Shown: piece by piece, positions 15,565-26,204 of the stretch
Position numbering within the stretch: the first letter of the stretch is position 1
Layout of the letters: every line of letters begins with the position of its first letter
Origin: Megasphaera stantonii
GTDB taxonomy: Bacteria > Bacillota > Negativicutes > Veillonellales > Megasphaeraceae
Reading direction: 5' to 3'
NCBI RefSeq assembly: GCF_003367905.1
Contig: NZ_CP029462.1
Location: 1,488,001-1,552,000 of the forward strand
DNA: 64,000 nucleotides
Translations under genes and position numbers: made by a program
The notes under the pieces: model-generated
The model's input: only the letters and a program-made list of their open reading frames with translations
Databases searched by the model: none
What the model was told of the DNA's origin: nothing

Positions 15565-16929
15565 TTACAGGCGCTGAACGGCGTCTAAGGCCAGTTCGGA
15601 GCGCTCGCATTCGTCGGCCGTCATGGTGATCTGAAAGCACAGGGGGCTGCCCTTCATCTTTTCCGAGGCGTAGCTCAGGCCGTTGGTCCGCTCGTCCAGG
15701 AAGGGCTTGTCGATCTGGTTCGGGTCGCCCAGCAGGATGATCTTCGTCCCCTTGCCGGCCCGGGTGATGATGCTCTTGGCCTGGTTGGGCGTCATGTTCT
15801 GGGCCTCGTCGATGATGAGGTAGGTCTTGACGAAGGAGCGGCCGCGGATGAAATTGAGGGCCTCCGTCTGGATGACGTGGCGGTCGAAGAGCTCGTCGAT
15901 TTTGTCCTTCAGCTCCAATTCGTTTTCATAGCGCTCTTCCTCGCTGGCGTCGATGAGCTGCTCCAGGTTGTCGATGATGGGCCGCATGAGGGGTGATATT
16001 TTTTCCTGCTCGTCGCCGGGCAGAAAGCCGATGTCCGAGTCGAACTGGGCGTTGGGACGGCAGACGAGGATGCGCCGGTACTCGCCTGTCGGGCGGTTGA
16101 CGATTTTCTCCAGTCCGACAGCCAGGGCGTAGAAGGTCTTGGCCGTGCCGGCCTGGCCCTTGACGATGACCAGGGGCGCTTCGTCGGCCGGCTTCATGAG
16201 GGCTTCCTGGAGGAAATACTGGCCCGAGTTGCGGGGCTTGACGCCGTAGGGCTGGCTCTTTTTGTATTCCAGGGGGACGATCTTTTTGCCCTTGACCCGG
16301 CCTAAGTGGGTTTTGCGCAGGGACTGGTCGGCCTTTAAGATGACGAACTGGTTTTCCGTCAGGTCCGGGCGGCTCGTGTTCCCTTCGGCGTCGGACAGGT
16401 AGACGTCCTTCGTCGGGACGCCCTTCTTTTTGAAATCCTTGAACTTGTCCTCCGGCACGTAGCACTGGAGGCGGCCCGTGTACTGGTCCTCCTCGGGGAT
16501 GACCTGCTCGGTGCTGAAATCTTCGGCTTCGATGCCGAGGATCTGGGCCTTCAGGCGCAGGACGAGATCCTTGGTGACGAGGATAGGCCCTTCTTCCTTC
16601 AGGCCTTGGCAGACCTTGAGGATGCGGTTGTCCGCCTTGTCGTCGGGCAAGGCCGCCGGCAGCTCGACATCGGAGCAGTTGGCCTCGACGCGCAGCGTCC
16701 CTCCTGTGGGCAAGGCCACGCCGCCCAGCAGGTCGCCCTGGAGGCGCAGCTTTTCCAAAAAGCGGATGGCCCGCCGGGCGTTGGCTCCCCGCTCGCCGTC
16801 GGCCTTTTTCAGGCCGTCCAGCTCTTCCAGGACGACCAGCGGAAGGACGAGGCGGTTCTCTTCAAAGCATTGAAGGGCGTACGGCGCCTGGATGAGTACG
16901 TTCGTGTCGATTACGTATGTTTTTGCCAT
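15565..16929 (-). CDS. PhoH family protein with N-terminal PIN domain
   Basis: 454 residues. The N-terminal PIN ribonuclease-like domain (1-140) opens with 'VIDTNVLIQAP' and has acidic residues in 'VVLEELDGLKK' and 'DNRILKVC'. The C-terminal PhoH ATPase (about 230-454) has Walker A 'GQAGTAKT' and Walker B 'YLIIDEAQNMTP', then 'LLGDPNQID'. This is the PhoH2/YlaK architecture, linking an RNA-acting PIN domain to a helicase-like ATPase; members are reported to unwind and cleave RNA. The length is normal. Confidence 0.92.
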   Translation of the reverse strand: MAKTYVIDTNVLIQAPYALQCFEENRLVLPLVVLEELDGLKKADGERGANARRAIRFLEKLRLQGDLLGGVALPTGGTLRVEANCSDVELPAALPDDKADNRILKVCQGLKEEGPILVTKDLVLRLKAQILGIEAEDFSTEQVIPEEDQYTGRLQCYVPEDKFKDFKKKGVPTKDVYLSDAEGNTSRPDLTENQFVILKADQSLRKTHLGRVKGKKIVPLEYKKSQPYGVKPRNSGQYFLQEALMKPADEAPLVIVKGQAGTAKTFYALAVGLEKIVNRPTGEYRRILVCRPNAQFDSDIGFLPGDEQEKISPLMRPIIDNLEQLIDASEEERYENELELKDKIDELFDRHVIQTEALNFIRGRSFVKTYLIIDEAQNMTPNQAKSIITRAGKGTKIILLGDPNQIDKPFLDERTNGLSYASEKMKGSPLCFQITMTADECERSELALDAVQRL

Positions 16930-17152
16930 GAAAATCCCTGCCTTTATTCTGTTTTACTGCAATTTTTTCCATGTATACCCTATCATAGCAAGGTAATTTC
17001 GGGGTTTTCTACCGCAATACTGTAAAAACTATGCAAAAAATGGAAGCCATGCCAAATTCTCCCGGCCTTTTGTATATATTTTTCGCAAGAGAATAGGAAT
17101 TCAGCCCGTTTTCGTGTATAATATAAGTGTTTGTTAATTTGAAAGTTAGTGA

Positions 17153-18451
<1,299 letters not shown>

Positions 18452-18492
18452 GAGATTTTTGGATTTTCACCATAACAATACAACATGAGGAA

Positions 18493-18524
18493 AAGAGCCG
18501 GCCTATCTGGGGCCGGCCTTTTCC
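18493..18524 (+). terminator. Intrinsic terminator after purA
   Basis: GCCGGCC (18497-18503) and GGCCGGC (18511-18517), then CTTTTCC. Confidence 0.75.
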
Positions 18525-18561
18525 GTATACCGGCGCAGGTTTTTGGAAAGGCGGCGATACG

Positions 18562-19269
18562 ATGCAGTATGATACGACGGATTTTGTAGAAGCAAACGGC
18601 GAGGCGACGATGAAGCTGATTGCCCGCACGCGCAGGCTGACGAGGGAATACTATATGACGGACCATGAAGACGCGGAACGGAGACGGGCTATCCTGGAGG
18701 AGCTGCTGGGCGAAATCGGTAAAAATGTAGAAATCGACACGCCCTTTTACTGCGACTATGGGAAGAATATCCATATCGGCAGCGACGTCATCATCAACAT
18801 GAACTGCACCTTCGTAGACAATAAGCCTATACGGATTGGAAGCAAGGTGCTCATCGCCTCGAACGTGCAGATTTACACCTCGTCCCATCCCATTTTGCCC
18901 CAGGAACGGCTGCGTCTGGACGGGAACGAGACGGAAGAGCCCTTCTTCCGCACCTACGCCCTGCCGGTGGAAATACAGGACAACGTGTGGATTGGCGGTG
19001 GAGTCGTCATTTTGCCCGGCGTCACCATCGGGAAAAACAGTGTCGTCGGAGCCGGAAGCGTCGTGACCCGCTCGATTCCGGCCAACTGCGTAGCCGTCGG
19101 CAATCCCTGCCGGGTGATACGGCGCTTTGGCGAAGATGGACCGGATGATGCACTCCCTTCTGCTCCCAACGCCGAGACGACAGCGGCTATAGAGAACGTA
19201 CAGCAGGGAAAGAATCTAAGCCGGACCTTCGGTTCTGTCGCCGAGCTTATGGAGGATTTGAAACGGTAA
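18562..19269 (+). CDS. Sugar O-acetyltransferase (maltose/galactoside acetyltransferase type)
   Basis: 235 residues. N-terminal helix pair of the Mac domain ('TRRLTREYYMTD'), then left-handed beta-helix hexapeptides ('IHIGSDVIINMNCTFVD', 'IRIGSKVLIASNVQIYT'), the catalytic histidine in 'YTSSHPI', and 'VWIGGGVVILPGVTIGKNSV'. It transfers acetyl from acetyl-CoA to a sugar or related acceptor. Residues after about 190 form a 45-residue tail not usual for the family (typical length 185-200). Strong hairpin follows. Confidence 0.9.
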   Translation: MQYDTTDFVEANGEATMKLIARTRRLTREYYMTDHEDAERRRAILEELLGEIGKNVEIDTPFYCDYGKNIHIGSDVIINMNCTFVDNKPIRIGSKVLIASNVQIYTSSHPILPQERLRLDGNETEEPFFRTYALPVEIQDNVWIGGGVVILPGVTIGKNSVVGAGSVVTRSIPANCVAVGNPCRVIRRFGEDGPDDALPSAPNAETTAAIENVQQGKNLSRTFGSVAELMEDLKR

Positions 19270-19273
19270 GGCA

Positions 19274-19313
19274 AAACGCCGCCGCGCGACTTTTTCATCG
19301 CGCGGCGGCGTTT
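19274..19313. terminator. GC-rich 16-bp hairpin between convergent genes
   Basis: Perfect arms AAACGCCGCCGCGCGA and TCGCGCGGCGGCGTTT around an 8-base loop, likely terminating both converging genes; the T runs are short. Confidence 0.7.
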
Positions 19314-19342
19314 GACGTCTTATATACTATTACATTAACAGC

Positions 19343-19999
19343 TTAGCAGCTGCCGCAGCATCCGGACATAGAGCAGCTCGAGCAGGAGCCGCCGCAGCCT
19401 TCTTCCGTCGGGACGAGGCCGAACAGGGCCGTCAGGGTTTTGCGGGGGCTGAGCATGCCGCCGGCCGTGACGGCCAGGCCGATTTGCCCGCCTCCGGCGG
19501 CGTTGGCCAGGTCCATCTGCTGGCCGATGGGCCAGTCGGCTGTGCCGGGGCTGACGCGCCAGAGGATTTTATATCCCTTGGGTTCGCAGATTTCGTTGAT
19601 GTGATGGGTCAGCTGGTCCAGGAGCTGTCCCGTGGCGACAGCTGCCGCCGAGTCGAGGACGATGCCGCCGGCGACGTCCTGGTTGAGGAAGCGCTTGTCG
19701 ATTTCTTCTTCTACAGCCGGGCCGATGGTGACGGCGGCCATGAGAAGGATGCGCGCTTGTTCCAAATACGGGACGATTTGTTCGCTTTTCAGCTTAAAGG
19801 GGGCGCTGCAGAGGATATGATGGGAGGCAGCGTCGTAGTATCCCTGCTGGAAGACGGCCTTCGGCGCGGCTAAATGCAGGACGGTTGTGCAGGCTTCGCT
19901 GAGGACGGCGTCGTCTGCGTCCCCTTGTCCCCGCTGGGCGGCGTATTCTCTGACTTGTTCCATATTGATGGAGGGTATGGTACCTTCGTATACTGGCAT
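19343..19999 (-). CDS. Stand-alone methionine-synthase-activation-domain-like protein
   Basis: 218 residues. The motif chain 'LDSAAAVATGQLLDQL', 'RVSPGTADWPIGQQMDL' and 'MLSPRKTLTALFGL' matches the cobalamin-reactivation domain of MetH, which binds S-adenosylmethionine; small free-standing versions occur in anaerobes. Here the domain lacks any MetH catalytic part and ends in a tail with seven cysteines in about 16 residues ('CGGSCSSCSMSGCCGSC'), which could bind metal. It may reactivate a corrinoid protein. No B12 genes are next to it. Confidence 0.75.
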   Translation of the reverse strand: MPVYEGTIPSINMEQVREYAAQRGQGDADDAVLSEACTTVLHLAAPKAVFQQGYYDAASHHILCSAPFKLKSEQIVPYLEQARILLMAAVTIGPAVEEEIDKRFLNQDVAGGIVLDSAAAVATGQLLDQLTHHINEICEPKGYKILWRVSPGTADWPIGQQMDLANAAGGGQIGLAVTAGGMLSPRKTLTALFGLVPTEEGCGGSCSSCSMSGCCGSC

Positions 20000-20192
20000 G
20001 ATGGGTTCCCTTTCTTTCGTGTAGTGTAGTCGTCTTCTGAACGATGCGTGACGATGGTCTTATTATACCATAAAAATTTGAGGCTGCTGATAATTTTGTG
20101 ATGGGCCTTGTCATTTCCATGGCCAGTGATATACAATAAAAATGTGATATAACAACACTAAATACCGTATAAAAGTGTGATGAGGTGGGCCT

Positions 20193-21536
20193 ATGGAACG
20201 ATTGATATTGAATACACTGCTGAAATGGAAGAATTCCCCCTATCGCAAGCCATTGATTTTGAAAGGCGTGCGCCAGGTCGGCAAGACCTGGATTCTGAAG
20301 GAATTCGGAAAACGCTGTTATGAAAACACGGCGTATTTCAACTTTGATGAACATGAAGAATATAAGCAGTTTTTTGAAACGACAAAGGATATAGACCGGA
20401 TTTTGCAGAATCTGATGCTGGCAAGCGGCCAAAAGATCATGCCGGAACAAACCCTGATCATTTTTGACGAGGTGCAGGACTGCCCCAAGGTCATGAACTC
20501 CATGAAGTATTTCTGTGAAAATGCGCCGCAGTATCACGTGGCCTGCGCCGGCTCCCTCTTGGGCATCGCTTTGGCAAAGCCCTCTTCGTTCCCCGTAGGC
20601 AAGGTCAACTTCATGCAGATTGACCCCATGACCTTTACGGAGTTCCTGCTGGCCAATGGGGATGAAAACCTGGCAGCATATCTGGAAACAGTGAATACCC
20701 TAGAGCCCATTCCCGACGCCTTTTTTAATCCTTTATACGAAAAGCTGAAAATGTATTATGTGACCGGCGGCATGCCCGAACCTGTCAAGATGTGGACTGA
20801 GGCGCGGGATGTGGAGGCCATGCAGGAGGCGTTGTCCGATATTCTGGGGGCCTATGAGCGAGACTTTGCCAAGCACCCCAACGTCAGCGAGTTTCCCAAG
20901 ATTTCGATGATCTGGAAATCGATCCCGTCCCAGCTGGCGAGGGAAAATAAAAAGTTTCTCTATAAAGTAGTCAAAGAAGGGGCAAGAGCCCGCGAATATG
21001 AGGACGCCCTGCAGTGGCTGGTCGATGCCCGCCTGGTGCATAAGATTTACCGAAGTACCGCGCCGGGCCTGCCCGTGTCTGCTTACGATGATCTTTCAGC
21101 GTTTAAGATTTACCTGGCAGACGTGGGGCTGCTCCGCCGGCTGGCTCAGCTGGCGCCGACGGCCTTTGGCGAGGGGAATCGCTTGTTCACCGAGTTCAAG
21201 GGGGCGCTGACGGAGAACTTCGTGCTGCAGACCTTGATTACGCAATTTGAAGTCGTTCCGCGGTACTGGAGCCAGAACAATCCGCCTTACGAAGTAGATT
21301 TCTTAATTCAGCGGGAGAACGACATATTTCCAATCGAAGTCAAATCCGAGGCAAACACAGCCAGCAAGAGCTTAAAGAAATTCAAGGAATTGTTCCCAAA
21401 GCAGGTGAAGCTCCGCGTCCGGTTTTCGCTGGATAATTTGAAGCTGGACGACGATATGCTGAACATTCCCCTGTTTATGGCTGACCAAACGGACCGGCTG
21501 ATTGGGTTGGCGCTGGAACAACGGAACCATACGTAA
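20193..21536 (+). CDS. AAA ATPase with DUF4143 domain
   Basis: 447 residues. The N-terminal AAA_14 domain has Walker A 'LKGVRQVGKTWIL' and Walker B 'LIIFDEVQDCPKVM', followed by a sensor 'ACAGSLLGIAL'; the C-terminal DUF4143 domain (about 210-410) contains 'YLADVGLLRRL' and 'ENFVLQTLITQF' with a PD-(D/E)XK-like 'YEVDFLIQREND-IFPIEVKS'. These proteins are common, horizontally mobile and of unknown function. It stands alone, preceded by a 190-base AT-rich gap. Confidence 0.88.
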   Translation: MERLILNTLLKWKNSPYRKPLILKGVRQVGKTWILKEFGKRCYENTAYFNFDEHEEYKQFFETTKDIDRILQNLMLASGQKIMPEQTLIIFDEVQDCPKVMNSMKYFCENAPQYHVACAGSLLGIALAKPSSFPVGKVNFMQIDPMTFTEFLLANGDENLAAYLETVNTLEPIPDAFFNPLYEKLKMYYVTGGMPEPVKMWTEARDVEAMQEALSDILGAYERDFAKHPNVSEFPKISMIWKSIPSQLARENKKFLYKVVKEGARAREYEDALQWLVDARLVHKIYRSTAPGLPVSAYDDLSAFKIYLADVGLLRRLAQLAPTAFGEGNRLFTEFKGALTENFVLQTLITQFEVVPRYWSQNNPPYEVDFLIQRENDIFPIEVKSEANTASKSLKKFKELFPKQVKLRVRFSLDNLKLDDDMLNIPLFMADQTDRLIGLALEQRNHT

Positions 21537-21658
21537 ATCATTCTGCAACTTTACGTTATCATACCTCGCTGACCACTGGCTACGAGACATTGACTATGCT
21601 ATACTATAATATAGACTTTAAAATGAAGTTGACTTTATATACAGGGAATGAGGTGGGT

Positions 21659-22438
21659 GTGTTGGCGCATATCATCGCCATAACGAACCAGAAAGGCGGT
21701 GTCGGCAAGACGACGACGGCCGTCAATGTAAGCGCTTGTCTGGCCGAAAGCGGCAAGCGGACGCTCCTCGTCGATTTGGACCCGCAGGGCAACGCGACAA
21801 GCGGCTTGGGCGTCGACAAGGCGAGCTTGGAAACGAATCTGTACGACTGCCTGATCGAAGGAAGGCCGATGGAAGACGTCGTGCAGCCGACAATGATAAA
21901 GAAATTATCCCTCGTACCGGCCACGATGGACGTCGCCGGCGCGGCGGTGGAGCTGGTCACGATGGAAGACCGCGAGTATATTTTGAAGAAGGCCCTGCAG
22001 GCCTACCTGGGGCAGGTGAAGAAGTCCTACGACTACGTCGTCATCGACTGCCCTCCTTCGCTGGGGCTGCTGACGCTCAACGCCCTGGCGGCGGCTGATT
22101 TCGTCCTCATTCCCGTGCAGTGCGAGTTTTACGCGCTGGAAGGGCTGGCCCAGCTCATGCAGACCGTGGACATGGTGCGGGACAATCTGAATTCCCGCCT
22201 GCAGCTCCTGGGACTGCTCATGACGATGTACGACGGCCGGACGAATTTGTCCATCCAGGTGACGGAGGAAGTGAAGAAATACTTCAGCGGCAAGGTGTTC
22301 CACACGATTATTCCGCGCAACGTCCGCTTGGGCGAAGCGCCGAGCCACGGCGAGCCCATTACGATATACGATCCCCATTCGCGGGGCGCCGAGGTGTATA
22401 CGAAATTAGCGAAAGAGGTGATACGCCGTGTCGGCTAA
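21659..22438 (+). CDS. soj: ParA/Soj chromosome-partitioning ATPase
   Basis: About 260 residues from GTG 21659 (or TTG 21662), each a few bases after GAGGTGG; an in-frame ATG at 21590 would add an unrelated tail. Deviant Walker A 'NQKGGVGKTTTAVN', 'LVDLDPQGNATSGLG', 'VVIDCPPSLGLLTLNAL' and 'IPRNVRLGEAPSHG' are all typical of Soj. It forms ATP dimers on DNA and works with ParB to separate origins. It overlaps parB by 11 bases. Confidence 0.95.
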   Translation: MLAHIIAITNQKGGVGKTTTAVNVSACLAESGKRTLLVDLDPQGNATSGLGVDKASLETNLYDCLIEGRPMEDVVQPTMIKKLSLVPATMDVAGAAVELVTMEDREYILKKALQAYLGQVKKSYDYVVIDCPPSLGLLTLNALAAADFVLIPVQCEFYALEGLAQLMQTVDMVRDNLNSRLQLLGLLMTMYDGRTNLSIQVTEEVKKYFSGKVFHTIIPRNVRLGEAPSHGEPITIYDPHSRGAEVYTKLAKEVIRRVG

Positions 22439-23342
22439 GAAGATGGGACTGGGCAAGAACCAGCCCTTAGGCCGGGGCCTGCAGGCCCTGGGGCTGAAGG
22501 AGCATCCGGAGCCTCACGACGGCGCAGCCCTGGAAATCGACATCGACTTGATTTCCCCCAACCCGAAGCAGCCCCGCCGGGCCTTTTCCGATGAGGCGCT
22601 CCAGTCGCTGGCCGAGTCCATCCGGCAGTACGGCCTGATTCAGCCCGTCGTCATCCAGAAAAAGGGCGGCGCCTACGAGCTGATCGCCGGCGAGCGGCGG
22701 CTGCGGGCGGCGAAGCTCTGCGGCCTGACGAAGATTCCCGCCGTCGTGCGGGACTGCGCGCCTCAGGTGTCGGCAGAGCTGGCCCTCATTGAAAATTTGC
22801 AGCGGGAAGATTTGGACCCTGTAGAAGAAGCGTCGGCGTACCGCGCCCTGATTCAGGAATTCGGCCTGACCCAGGAGCAGGCGGCGGAAAAGGTCGGCCG
22901 GAGCCGGGTCCACGTGTCCAATATGATGCGCCTTCTCCAGCTGCCGGAGGAAATCCAGCAGTATTTAATCGACGGCGTCCTGTCTATCGGACAGGCCCGC
23001 CCCCTGCTGCAGCTGAAGGCCCGGCAGGCGCAGATGGAAGCGGCGGCCCGCATCATCGACCAGGAGCTGTCGGCCCGTCAGGTCGAAGCCATGGTCCGGG
23101 CTATGCTCCGGGAAGAGCCGCCGAAGGACGCGCCGGAGCCTGACGCCTATCTGGAATCCATGCAGGACCGGATGAAGATGCATTTGGGCACCAACGTAGC
23201 CATCCGCCTGGGCCGGAACAAGAAGAAGGGGAAAATCGAGATTTCCTTTGCCTCAGAAGAAGAATTTGAACGATTGCTGGCTATTTTGACTGATGAGCCG
23301 GAAGACGGGGATTCCTTCTCCCCTTCCTCTTTCCGCGTGTGA
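22428..23342 (+). CDS. parB: ParB/Spo0J chromosome-partitioning protein
   Basis: 304 residues from GTG 22428, inside the end of soj. Contains the CTPase/ParB box with 'LISPNPKQPRRAFSDEALQSLAESI', 'GERRLRAAKL' and 'ENLQREDLDPVEEASAYR', a helix-turn-helix ('EQAAEKVGRSRVHVSNMMRLLQL') and a C-terminal dimerisation helix. It binds parS and spreads. I did not find a clear parS copy in the window. The gene order soj-parB-DUF4446-M23 is common in Negativicutes. Confidence 0.95.
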   Translation: MSAKKMGLGKNQPLGRGLQALGLKEHPEPHDGAALEIDIDLISPNPKQPRRAFSDEALQSLAESIRQYGLIQPVVIQKKGGAYELIAGERRLRAAKLCGLTKIPAVVRDCAPQVSAELALIENLQREDLDPVEEASAYRALIQEFGLTQEQAAEKVGRSRVHVSNMMRLLQLPEEIQQYLIDGVLSIGQARPLLQLKARQAQMEAAARIIDQELSARQVEAMVRAMLREEPPKDAPEPDAYLESMQDRMKMHLGTNVAIRLGRNKKKGKIEISFASEEEFERLLAILTDEPEDGDSFSPSSFRV

Positions 23343-23395
23343 TCGGCAAAAACAGGCCTGTTTACGAAAGTTATTGACCTGTCAGGAGGAAAGAC

Positions 23396-23920
23396 ATGCT
23401 TTACGGATTGGACGCGCAGCTCGCGTACATGATAGGAGCCGGCATCGCCGGGCTCGTGCTGGTGCTGCTGCTGGCGTATATTGTCATATTGAACCGGCGC
23501 ATCAAGGCGCTGGAAGAAAAATATACCTTTTTTATGAAGGATGAAACGGGGAAAAGCGTCGAAGCCAAGCTGCGCGAGGACGTGGCCGAGCTCCACGGCC
23601 TGCAGGACACGCTGGACCGGATTCACGAGACCCAGAAGGATATCCTGGCCGTACAGAACCACTGCTTCCGCAAAATCGGCTTCGTGCGGTACAACGCCTT
23701 CGACAACATCGGCAACAACCTGAGCTTCGCCTGCACCGTCCTGGACGGCAAGGACGACGGCTTCTGCCTGTCGAGCGTATACGGCCGCAGCGAGTCGCGC
23801 ATCTTTGCCAAGCCCATCGTCGAGGGAAAATGCCTGTACGGCATGAGCGAAGAGGAAAAGGAAAGCCTGGACCAGGCCCTGCACTATCACGGCGACGTGC
23901 AGCCGGTCCGGAAGGATTAG
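23396..23920 (+). CDS. DUF4446 family membrane protein
   Basis: 174 residues. One membrane helix (12-33), a coiled coil (35-80) and the conserved C-terminal domain starting 'AVQNHCFRKIGFVRYNAFDNIGNNLSF'. The family is found almost only beside parAB in Firmicutes; the function is unknown. Start set by AGGAGG upstream. Confidence 0.88.
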   Translation: MLYGLDAQLAYMIGAGIAGLVLVLLLAYIVILNRRIKALEEKYTFFMKDETGKSVEAKLREDVAELHGLQDTLDRIHETQKDILAVQNHCFRKIGFVRYNAFDNIGNNLSFACTVLDGKDDGFCLSSVYGRSESRIFAKPIVEGKCLYGMSEEEKESLDQALHYHGDVQPVRKD

Positions 23921-23940
23921 GATTGAAGAAGGGATAGACC

Positions 23941-24903
23941 TTGAAATTACAGGAAATTATGACGGGGCTTAAGGCCCGCTGGCGCGATATGACGCAGTCC
24001 GCCGCCGATCTGGTCGGCGTCCTGCGCCGCTCCGGGACAGAGCCGGTTACCCTATCGCCGCAGCAGTATCGGACGGCGCTGCGGGCGGCTATCGCCGGGG
24101 CCGTCGTCTTAGTCGCGGCCATCGGGTTCGGCCTGTACCAGTTCATGTCCCTGCAGCAGGCCCGGGCCCAGGAGGCGCTCCACGAGCAGCAGCTGCAGCT
24201 CATGCGGGAAAAGACGGCGTCGCTCCAGGAAAAAATGGATAAGATGGACGCCCTGGACCAGGAACTCCGCCAGATGGTCAAGGGCGCAGGGACGGGCAGC
24301 AGCCCAAAAGGTGACGGTGGCGCAGCAGGGGCGCAGAAGAAAGGGCCGGATCTTTCCTCTGCCGATTACAACGACCTGCTGCTGGCCACCGCCCGTCTGG
24401 AAACGAAAACGAACGCCCGCATTATCAGCTTCATTACGCTGAAAACCGTACTGAGCGATACGGCGGGGCTGCAGGTCCGGCAGATGCAGCAGGTATCAGC
24501 GCAATACGCATCGTCGACGACGCCGTCTATCTGGCCGGCGTACGGCACGATTACGTCTAACTTCGGCTACCGCGGCAATCCCATCGGCGGCGGCACGGGC
24601 TTCCACGAAGGCCTGGATATTGCCGTCGATTACGGTACGCCCGTCCAGGCGACGGCGGCCGGCGAGGTCACGGCGGCCGGCTGGGTAGACGGCTACGGAA
24701 ACCTTGTCGAAGTCGATCACGGCAACGGCTTTGTCACGCGATATGGTCACAACTCCATGGTTCTCGTCGTAGTGGGACAAACGGTGCATACGGGCGACAT
24801 CCTCGCCCTGGCCGGCAGCACGGGCCGCAGCACGGGGCCTCATGTCCATTATGAAGTCCGCGTACAAGGGACTCCGACCGACCCCTTGTTGTTCTTGCCG
24901 TAA
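23941..24903 (+). CDS. M23 family metallopeptidase, membrane anchored
   Basis: 320 residues, TTG start preceded by AAGAAGGG. Cytoplasmic lead, one membrane helix (about 47-67), an extracytoplasmic coiled coil (70-105), then a LytM domain from about 205: 'FGYRGNPIGGGTGFHEGLDIA' (zinc His and Asp) and 'GPHVHYEVRVQGTPTDP'. LytM peptidases cut peptidoglycan cross-bridges; all four metal ligands appear present, so it is probably active. Being in the parAB cluster, it may act in cell division or envelope remodelling. Confidence 0.9.
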   Translation: MKLQEIMTGLKARWRDMTQSAADLVGVLRRSGTEPVTLSPQQYRTALRAAIAGAVVLVAAIGFGLYQFMSLQQARAQEALHEQQLQLMREKTASLQEKMDKMDALDQELRQMVKGAGTGSSPKGDGGAAGAQKKGPDLSSADYNDLLLATARLETKTNARIISFITLKTVLSDTAGLQVRQMQQVSAQYASSTTPSIWPAYGTITSNFGYRGNPIGGGTGFHEGLDIAVDYGTPVQATAAGEVTAAGWVDGYGNLVEVDHGNGFVTRYGHNSMVLVVVGQTVHTGDILALAGSTGRSTGPHVHYEVRVQGTPTDPLLFLP

Positions 24904-24907
24904 AGAT

Positions 24908-24951
24908 GAGGGGACGCTGCCCGATATTGGGCGGCGCCGCCTCTTTTTTTG
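24908..24951 (+). terminator. Intrinsic terminator after the M23 gene
   Basis: GAGG..GC.GCCC and GGGC.GC..CCTC arms with internal mismatches, then seven T. Confidence 0.7.
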
Positions 24952-24965
24952 AAAGGCAGGTTGTT

Positions 24966-26135
24966 ATGCAAAAACTCAAATATTATGGCAGCGTTATCTT
25001 GTTTTTTATCGTCGTCGGCGCGTTGGGCTTCGGCACGTCCTACGTCCAGCGGCCCCATAACGTCGTCATCGGCGTCAACCTGGCCCTCAGCGGCGAGGAA
25101 AAGGCCTACGGCGAAGCGACGGCTCGGGGCATCGGCATGGCCCGCGATAAGATCAACGCCGAAGGCGGCCTGCTGGACGAGGCTGTGACGGTCGTCGCCG
25201 TCGATAATCACGGCAGCGCCGGCGACGCCGAGGCGGCGGTGAAGCAGCTGACGAGCCGTCATGCCGTGGCGATGATCGGCCCGAACTTATCCCACTGCGC
25301 CCTGGCCGTCGTCCGCGACGCGACGGCGGCGAAGATGCCCGTCATCAGCCCGGCCGGCACGAATCCCGACATTACCGTCGACCATGGGACGGGCGAAGCC
25401 CACGAGTACATGTTCCGGGCGACCTTTATCGACTCCTATCAGGGGCGGGCTATGGCCGATTACGCCTTCGGTCAGCTGAAGGCCCGCACGGCCGCCGTCG
25501 TGTACGACGAACGGCAGGCCTACTCCAAAGGGCTGGCGGCCTTTTTCAAGCAGTCCTTCTTAGCCGACGGCGGCCAGGTACCGGTCTACGTCGACGTCTC
25601 GTTAGATGACAGCTTTGCGGCGGCCGTAGCGGCCTTGAAGGCTTCGCCGTGCCAGGTCGTATACGCGCCCTTTTACGATGAAAAGGCCATGGAATTTATC
25701 GTAAAGGCCCGCGACGCCGGCATTGCGGCCCTGATTTTAGGCCCTGACGGCTGGAACGGCCAGCGCATGGCTCAGTCCCTGTCGCCGGCGTATCTGCAGA
25801 ACCTGTTCTATACGGACCACTATGCCAACGACGCCAGCGAACCCGTGGCGGAGGAATTTGCCGAGGCCTATTATGAAAAATACGGCGAGCTTCCCGACAG
25901 CTACGCCGCCCTGGGCTACGACTCCTTCATGATGGTGGCCGAAGCGGTGCGGCGCAGCGGCTCGGCAGACCCGGAAAAAATCGCCGCAGAGCTGGCCAAG
26001 ACCATCGATTACCACGGCGTGACGGGCATGATCGCCCTGGACGCCAACCACGACGCCATCAAGCCGGTCTTTATCATGACCTTCTGGCAGGGACAGCCGG
26101 CGCTGCTGGAAAAGCGGCCGACGGTCCAATTATGA
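24966..26135 (+). CDS. Branched-chain amino acid-type ABC transporter substrate-binding protein
   Basis: 389 residues from ATG 24966 (GAAAGGCAGG upstream); an in-frame ATG at 24906 lies in the preceding terminator. An N-terminal signal or anchor helix (8-25) without a lipobox cysteine precedes a type I periplasmic-binding fold: 'VVIGVNLALSGEEKAYGEA', 'MIGPNLSHCALAV', 'ISPAGTNPDIT' and 'YAALGYDSFMMVAEAV'. It would bind a branched-chain amino acid or related ligand. No permease or ATPase genes are adjacent, so it must use a distant transporter or serve as a sensor. Confidence 0.88.
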   Translation: MQKLKYYGSVILFFIVVGALGFGTSYVQRPHNVVIGVNLALSGEEKAYGEATARGIGMARDKINAEGGLLDEAVTVVAVDNHGSAGDAEAAVKQLTSRHAVAMIGPNLSHCALAVVRDATAAKMPVISPAGTNPDITVDHGTGEAHEYMFRATFIDSYQGRAMADYAFGQLKARTAAVVYDERQAYSKGLAAFFKQSFLADGGQVPVYVDVSLDDSFAAAVAALKASPCQVVYAPFYDEKAMEFIVKARDAGIAALILGPDGWNGQRMAQSLSPAYLQNLFYTDHYANDASEPVAEEFAEAYYEKYGELPDSYAALGYDSFMMVAEAVRRSGSADPEKIAAELAKTIDYHGVTGMIALDANHDAIKPVFIMTFWQGQPALLEKRPTVQL

Positions 26136-26158
26136 TAGGCTGTACGCGGTGGCAGACA

Positions 26159-26204
26159 TAAAAAATTGCGGAATTGTCGAGATGACAGTTCCGCAATTTT
26201 TTTG
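26159..26204. terminator. Bidirectional-type terminator
   Basis: AAAAATTGCGGAA and TTCCGCAATTTTTTT with TGTC/GACA inner pairing, directly after the substrate-binding protein gene. Confidence 0.85.

Noticed and set aside
14821-15588. Rightward ORF opposite the HD-protein gene
   Set aside because: Shadow frame; the HD motif set and the terminator at 14786 support the leftward gene.
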